A stretch of DNA of 16,591 nt, taken from NCBI GenBank assembly GCA_023431045.1, contig JAEYXZ010000015.1, positions 1 to 16,591 of the forward strand, read 5' to 3'. The notes under the pieces are model-generated. The model saw only the letters and a program-made list of their open reading frames with translations, did not search any database and was not told the DNA's origin. Origin of the DNA: Bacillota bacterium. Its GTDB lineage: Bacteria; Bacillota_I; Bacilli_A; Acholeplasmatales; Acholeplasmataceae. Made by a program: the position numbers and the translations under genes. Shown piece by piece: positions 12,954-16,591 of the stretch. Position 1 is the stretch's first letter; each line of letters begins with the position of its first letter.

Positions 12954-13655
12954 ATGAACTTTAAAGTAATCTTAAAAACTAAAGATAAAAAATTGATACA
13001 ACTTTATGAGGTTGTTTATTTTCATCTCGATTATATCAAACACTTAGAATCGATTGAGTTGGTTAACAATTATATTAAACGAATGTACGCATTTCAGAAT
13101 GGTTACACTGAGAAAAATAAACTCTTCAAGGACCTTAGAGAAGTCTCTCAAAATTATCCTCATCTTTATCTCGAATGGTTGGTTGAGTATGCAAAATACA
13201 AAGTCAAACATCTTCCATCACCAATATATAAAAAACTCGATGATTTCTTAGACTATGCTAAGAATCAATCGATACTTGGCTACTTATTATTAATTGTTGA
13301 TCTAAACGCACCGAATCATTTAAAGATTATTACCGATTTCTCACAGATGGATTTATTAACTGATTTATTAATTGACATGTATCAAACGAAGTCTCAAAAT
13401 ATACTCCCTTTACCGCTTCAACTACTTGAGGATTATCATATTGAAAAATCCCTAGATGGTCTCTATCAGATCAATGATCGATTCATTACGCTTTGGCAAC
13501 TTCTACTTCTCAAAGCTAAACAGTATTCTGAGCACGTTCAATTATCATCGAATAATTTCGACCTAATGGAACAACACTTAATTGAATTTATCATAACAAC
13601 TCGTTTTGACGAACTGAAGAAAATTGCAAAAGAGCTCATCAATAAAATCTCATAA
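12954..13655 (+). CDS. Unrecognised helical protein, faintly squalene/phytoene-synthase-like
   Basis: A 233-residue soluble, mostly helical protein that I do not recognise with confidence. The segment D-D-F-L-D-Y-A-K-N-Q-S-I-L-G (96-109) and the later L-L-I-D-M-Y-Q-T-K-S-Q-N-I-L-P-L-P (138-154), followed by a D-Y-H-I region, are arranged like the 'L-x-x-Y-c-x-x-v-A-g-x-v-G' and 'N-x-x-R-D-x-x-E-D-x-x-x-x-R-x-Y-l-P' parts of head-to-head prenyl synthases. The two Asp-rich catalytic motifs are not intact, so any such relative would be inactive or repurposed. The start at 12954 is chosen because TTAGGTGA lies about 5 bases upstream; a GTG at 12945 is inside that ribosome site. Single-gene unit, divergent from the ComK-like gene and ended by a hairpin at 13631. 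Confidence 0.7.
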   Translation: MNFKVILKTKDKKLIQLYEVVYFHLDYIKHLESIELVNNYIKRMYAFQNGYTEKNKLFKDLREVSQNYPHLYLEWLVEYAKYKVKHLPSPIYKKLDDFLDYAKNQSILGYLLLIVDLNAPNHLKIITDFSQMDLLTDLLIDMYQTKSQNILPLPLQLLEDYHIEKSLDGLYQINDRFITLWQLLLLKAKQYSEHVQLSSNNFDLMEQHLIEFIITTRFDELKKIAKELINKIS

Positions 13656-13672
13656 TTGATGGGCTCTATTTT
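13631..13672 (+). terminator. Terminator of the 12954 gene, overlapping its stop
   Basis: A 13-pair stem AGAGCTCATCAAT (13631-13643) / ATTGATGGGCTCT (13655-13667) contains one G-T pair and an 11-base loop that includes the TAA stop. It is followed by ATTTT, a weak T tract, but the long stem supports a terminator role. Confidence 0.65.
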
Positions 13673-13695
13673 CATCTTGCGTATTTTAACTAATG

Positions 13696-13719
13696 CATAT
13701 GTAAAACATATGTTTTTTT
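13696..13719 (+). repeat. Inverted repeat followed by T tract upstream of padR
   Basis: CATATGT-AAA-ACATATG (13696-13712) is a perfect 7-base inverted repeat with a 3-base centre, followed by seven Ts. It ends 22 bases before the padR -35. It may be a second, AT-rich terminator for the upstream gene or an operator (it contains ATGT and ACAT half-sites like those of PadR, but with a 3-base rather than 8-base gap). Confidence 0.5.
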
Positions 13720-13734
13720 GTCTTATTATTTTTG

Positions 13735-13763
13735 TTGACAGATTGATTTGATTCATATATAAT
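13735..13763 (+). promoter_or_regulatory. Perfect consensus sigma-A promoter of the padR operon
   Basis: TTGACA (13735-13740), a 17-base spacer and TATAAT (13758-13763) match the sigma-70/A consensus exactly at both hexamers and spacing. It is the only fully consensus promoter seen in this window. Start near 13770. Confidence 0.92.
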
Positions 13764-13767
13764 TTCA

Positions 13768-13781
13768 GTATATTGCAATAC
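13768..13781. promoter_or_regulatory. Candidate operator at the padR transcription start
   Basis: GTAT-ATTGCA-ATAC, containing the perfect 10-base palindrome TATTGCAATA (13771-13780), covers the expected start point of the padR transcript. PadR-family regulators often repress their own operons from such sites, so this is a candidate autorepressor site; binding is inferred. Confidence 0.45.
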
Positions 13782-13796
13782 AAGGAACTGATAATA

Positions 13797-14120
13797 ATGC
13801 TACAAACTCAAATGATTAAGGGGTTTATCGAAGGGTTTATTCTTGAAACACTTCATTATCAAGCCCTGTCCAGTGTAGAGATAATTAAATACTTAAAAGA
13901 ACGAGCCAAATTGGATATCTCTGAAGGCACTATTTATCCATTGATGTTACGCATGGAAAAAGATCAGCTTGTCATTGCAGAACAAATTTATAATCCAAAT
14001 GGTCCAAAGATTAAGAAGTATAGCATCACTGATTTAGGTCTAAAAGAACTAAAAGATATTAAAGAATACTGGCATAATTTTAAGCAAACTGCTGAAACAT
14101 TACTGGAGGATAAAACATGA
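13797..14120 (+). CDS. PadR-family transcriptional regulator
   Basis: A 107-residue PadR-type winged-helix protein (subfamily with a short C-terminal helix). It shows Q-M-I-K-G-F-I-E-G-F-I-L-E-T-L (5-19), I-S-E-G-T-I-Y-P-L-M-L-R-M-E (41-54; usual form I-S-x-G-T-L-Y-P-L-L-x-R-L-E), and the wing G-P-K-I-K-K-Y-S-I-T-D-L-G. It should bind DNA as a dimer. The ATG at 13797 has AAGGA upstream; a TTG at 13773 in the same frame lies inside the candidate operator and is unlikely. Its TGA stop overlaps the ATG of the membrane protein gene (ATGA), so the two are translationally coupled, a layout typical of PadR regulators paired with a membrane protein. Confidence 0.9.
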   Translation: MLQTQMIKGFIEGFILETLHYQALSSVEIIKYLKERAKLDISEGTIYPLMLRMEKDQLVIAEQIYNPNGPKIKKYSITDLGLKELKDIKEYWHNFKQTAETLLEDKT

Positions 14121-15550
14121 AACAAACATTAACAGGTGCATACCTATATGCCTATAAAGCAATTAAAAAAGAACTCAAACAAAACGTTGTTAAAGATCAT
14201 AAATACAAAGAAACACTTAAAGATTTATTTGACATATTTTATCAATTAGAGATAAGTAAATCGAATCTTCCAGCTGAATTTATCGATGCTAAAGGTTATG
14301 CAAACTCTTTAGCTGATGGCTTAAATATTAAAAAACATCCTGTGTTGATTAAGAGTTTATTCATTTCATTTTACTCAGTTTTTGGTTCTATAACTATCTT
14401 CTTATTGACTATTTTCACCGTCACTTATTTATCGCGTCTTGATAGACCTATCGTTCATCTAGAAGGTAATGTTTTATCTTGGGATGGAATTTTAGGAGCT
14501 GATTATTATATAGTTAATGTTGGTGATGATGAATTTAGAACAACTGAAACTACTTTTGAGTTTGTTCCAACGGACTATCATCAACCACAGTTATACGTTA
14601 CAGCATTTAACTCATTTTTAAATCTTGTATCCGCAGAATCCAATAGATTAAATTATGAAATTACAGAAGCCATCACAGAACTAGAATATTATCATTTTGA
14701 TCATTATGTACCGCTAGTAACTGATGAATTGGGGTATGCAACATTAAGAACATCATTTCAATTCGGTGGAATTCACACACTCAGTTTGAGAGAAATCGAT
14801 AATATCGAACAAGTGGAAATAACGAATATTCGTATCGATTCACATTCAGTATTTAAGAATGTAAATGAACTTAAAATCATAGTGGAACCTTATGATCCGT
14901 ATACATTTAGAATAAAACATACAAAAAACACTGAAGTATGGTTACTCATTGCGCCACTTGATATCAATTTAAATCAACCAACGATGATACCTCGTTCTGG
15001 TAGAGGGACTTACGATATAAACTACAACGTTGAAATTGATTCATACATCACTCTATTAAACTATCATCCTCAAATCATTCTCAAGGACGTTTTCCAAGAT
15101 CACTATAATCTAGATAGTACATATAACCAACGTTTTGGTTGGATGACTAATGCTATTGAGGTTTATAATGGAACAGCAGTCAATCAAGAGATTCAGTTTA
15201 CTAAGAAACTTGCACAGCCATTTTATTCTAACGAGGATCATTTTGTTAGTGAAATCAATCAAGTACAAATCTTTAAATTAAGAGAAAGTCAGTTCTCAAA
15301 TGCAAACAATCTCTACATTGAGTTTGATAGCAAGTACTATGATCTACATTTCATGAGTGATCAATACAAGAAACTTAATTACCATCAAAGTGAAAGTGGT
15401 ATCAAGCGTATAACATTGCCAATCTTTTCTCAAAGTAATATCCAAGCTGTATATTTTATCCTTATTCCAAAAGAGGAAAAAACTACAGATCAGACTCGTA
15501 TTCTTATTCACACAACTAAACCAGATGATGGATATTCCTGGTCAATGTAA
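14117..15550 (+). CDS. Single-pass membrane protein paired with PadR regulator
   Basis: A 477-residue protein with a cytoplasmic N-terminal region (about 1-78, helical and Lys/Tyr-rich), one transmembrane helix (about 79-105) and a large extracellular region. Right after the membrane helix, residues 110-175 read like a fibronectin-III fold (G-N-V-L-S-W-D-x-x-x-G-A-D-Y-Y-I-V-N-V, then a T-T-x-F-E-F segment and Y-V-T-A-F-N-S). The rest, about 180-477, is predicted mostly beta and not recognised. The N-terminal part is of the size and position of the DUF1700/DUF1129-like regions that often follow PadR regulators, but I could not assign it. GGAGG 7-8 bases before the ATG is a strong ribosome site. 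The function is unknown; surface binding or sensing is a guess from topology. Confidence 0.8.
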   Translation: MKQTLTGAYLYAYKAIKKELKQNVVKDHKYKETLKDLFDIFYQLEISKSNLPAEFIDAKGYANSLADGLNIKKHPVLIKSLFISFYSVFGSITIFLLTIFTVTYLSRLDRPIVHLEGNVLSWDGILGADYYIVNVGDDEFRTTETTFEFVPTDYHQPQLYVTAFNSFLNLVSAESNRLNYEITEAITELEYYHFDHYVPLVTDELGYATLRTSFQFGGIHTLSLREIDNIEQVEITNIRIDSHSVFKNVNELKIIVEPYDPYTFRIKHTKNTEVWLLIAPLDINLNQPTMIPRSGRGTYDINYNVEIDSYITLLNYHPQIILKDVFQDHYNLDSTYNQRFGWMTNAIEVYNGTAVNQEIQFTKKLAQPFYSNEDHFVSEINQVQIFKLRESQFSNANNLYIEFDSKYYDLHFMSDQYKKLNYHQSESGIKRITLPIFSQSNIQAVYFILIPKEEKTTDQTRILIHTTKPDDGYSWSM

Positions 15551-15553
15551 TAT

Positions 15554-15589
15554 AAAAAACACTGCATTCTTATTGGATGCAGTGTTTTC
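15554..15589. terminator. Bidirectional terminator between the membrane protein gene and sufB
   Basis: AAAACACTGCAT (15556-15567) pairs with ATGCAGTGTTTT (15577-15588) around a nine-base loop. T tracts follow on both strands (TTTT on plus; six Ts on minus), so it can end both convergent units. Confidence 0.9.
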
Positions 15590-15610
15590 ATTATCACTAT
15601 ACTTTAATTA

Positions 15611-16591
15611 TTAACCAATCGAACCTTCCATCTCAAGTTTAATGAGTTGGTTTAATTCAATTGCGTATTCCATTGGAAGTTCTTTTGCAAATGGTTCAAT
15701 GAATCCCATAACAATCATTTCAGTTGCTTCTGCTTCAGTGAGCCCACGACTCATTAAGTAGAACAATTGTTCTTCACTGATTTTGGAAACTGTTGCTTCA
15801 TGTTGTAAGAAGACATCTGAGTTTTTAATCACGTTTACTGGAATTGTATCTGAGGTTGAAATATCGTCTAAGATGATGGTATCACATTCAATATTAGAAC
15901 GCGATCCCTTCGCTTTTTTACCAAAGACTACCTTACCACGATAATTAACTTTACCACCACCACGAGAAATCGATTTGGAGACAATACTAGAAGTTGTATT
16001 TGGGGCGACATGGATCATTCTCGCTCCAGCATCTTGCCAAGTATTCTTACCTGCAAATGCAATTGATATTGTCGTACCCTTAGCGTGTTCACCAAGGAGA
16101 ATACATGATGGGTATTTCATATTCACATTAGAACCGATATTTCCATCAATCCATTCCATATGTCCATTTTCAAAGACATGTGCACGCTTAGTGACTAAGT
16201 TTAAGACATTATTACTCCAGTTTTGAATGGTTGTATAACGACATGTTGCATCTTTTTTAACGATCACCTCAACGATTGCTGCATGCAGTGAATCTCTTGA
16301 ATAAACTGGTGCAGTACATCCTTCAACATAGTTCACATAAGCGCCTTCATCCACAATGATTAAGGTTCTTTCGAATTGTCCCATTTGATCAGAATTAATT
16401 CTAAAGTAGGATTGAAGAGGTTTAGTAACCTTTACTCCTTTTGGTACGTAAATAAATGAACCACCACTCCATACTGCAGAGTTTAGAGCTGCATATTTGT
16501 TATCGTTCATTGGTACAATTTTACCAAAGTATTCCTTAACTAAATCTGGATAAAGTCTAAGTGCGGTGTCGGTATCGGTGTAGATGACACC
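15611..16591 (-). CDS. sufB: Fe-S cluster assembly scaffold SufB, C-terminal part
   Basis: 326 codons are visible and the reading frame is open through the right edge, so the start lies outside the window; full SufB is about 465 residues. The Met at 16510 is internal, because the upstream codons read V-I-Y-T-D-T-D-T-A-L, the conserved SufB sequence. S-A-V-W-S-G-G-S-F-I-Y-V-P-K-G-V and the beta-helix core are clear. The Cys of I-E-C-D and the Glu of Q-H-E-A are 29 residues apart, exactly as Cys405 and Glu434 of E. coli SufB, the residues involved in cluster building with SufD. SufB works with SufC and SufD to assemble Fe-S clusters. It is presumably the last gene of a suf operon entering from the right, ending at the shared terminator. 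Confidence 0.97.
   Translation of the reverse strand, partial: GVIYTDTDTALRLYPDLVKEYFGKIVPMNDNKYAALNSAVWSGGSFIYVPKGVKVTKPLQSYFRINSDQMGQFERTLIIVDEGAYVNYVEGCTAPVYSRDSLHAAIVEVIVKKDATCRYTTIQNWSNNVLNLVTKRAHVFENGHMEWIDGNIGSNVNMKYPSCILLGEHAKGTTISIAFAGKNTWQDAGARMIHVAPNTTSSIVSKSISRGGGKVNYRGKVVFGKKAKGSRSNIECDTIILDDISTSDTIPVNVIKNSDVFLQHEATVSKISEEQLFYLMSRGLTEAEATEMIVMGFIEPFAKELPMEYAIELNQLIKLEMEGSIG

Noticed and set aside
13773..13796. TTG start adding eight residues to the PadR protein
   Set aside because: It lies in the candidate operator at the transcript start with no ribosome site; ATG 13797 has AAGGA upstream and fits the family N-terminus.
16508..16510. Met as the start of SufB
   Set aside because: The frame continues upstream to the window edge with conserved SufB residues (V-I-Y-T-D-T-D-T-A-L), so this Met is internal.
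1..16591. CRISPR array, tRNA genes, insertion sequence or prophage
   Set aside because: No regularly spaced repeats, no cloverleaf sequences, and no transposase, integrase or phage-like genes were seen.

Overview
The window looks like chromosomal housekeeping DNA from a low-GC, wall-less or near wall-less Firmicute, most likely the Acholeplasmataceae. Proteins are compact and AT-rich, and genes sit in short tight operons. TGA is used as a real stop in at least four genes (ylbG-like, the SpoU methyltransferase, thiI, padR-like) and Trp is TGG. That rules out the Mycoplasma/Spiroplasma code and fits Acholeplasma or a related Bacilli/Erysipelotrichia lineage. The taxon call is an inference.

Layout, left to right. 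1-582 (minus): rpsP-khpA-rimM, a ribosome-maturation operon with a near-consensus promoter at 617-644; rimM runs off the left edge. 661-1593 (minus): an RsuA-type pseudouridine synthase and a small YlbG-like protein. 1636-2238 (plus): peptide deformylase. 2283-5120 (minus): thiI, a SpoU/TrmH RNA methyltransferase and a degenerate TIM-barrel protein, joined by short overlaps. 5176-6404 (plus): free-methionine-R-sulfoxide reductase, then rpsD, which has its own promoter and a structured leader. 6451-7917 (minus): a secreted CotH-type kinase. 8042-9376 (minus): NADH oxidase with Cys42. 9610-12390 (minus): a glycolytic operon pgk - XRE/cupin regulator - HPr - tpiA. 12480-12881 (minus): a ComK-like protein, divergent from an unrecognised 12954-13655 (plus) protein with a faint squalene/phytoene-synthase-like pattern. 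13797-15550 (plus): a PadR-type regulator coupled to a single-pass membrane protein, behind a perfect consensus promoter. 15611-16591 (minus): the C-terminal two thirds of SufB.

The core theme is translation (RimM, S16, S4, Def, RNA-modifying enzymes) plus fermentative carbon and redox metabolism (Pgk, Tpi, Nox, HPr). The accessory interest lies in five places. The HPr keeps His15 and Ser46 but has lost the Arg-Pro that normally follows His15, and it shares an operon with an XRE-cupin regulator. A short ComK-like factor occurs in a probable mollicute. There is a PadR/membrane-protein pair. Several proteins look like known folds that have lost catalytic residues. Divergent gene pairs recur with back-to-back extended -10 promoters only 10-13 bp apart. 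No tRNA, rRNA, CRISPR array, insertion sequence or prophage was seen, and no gene-free stretch exceeds 300 bases.
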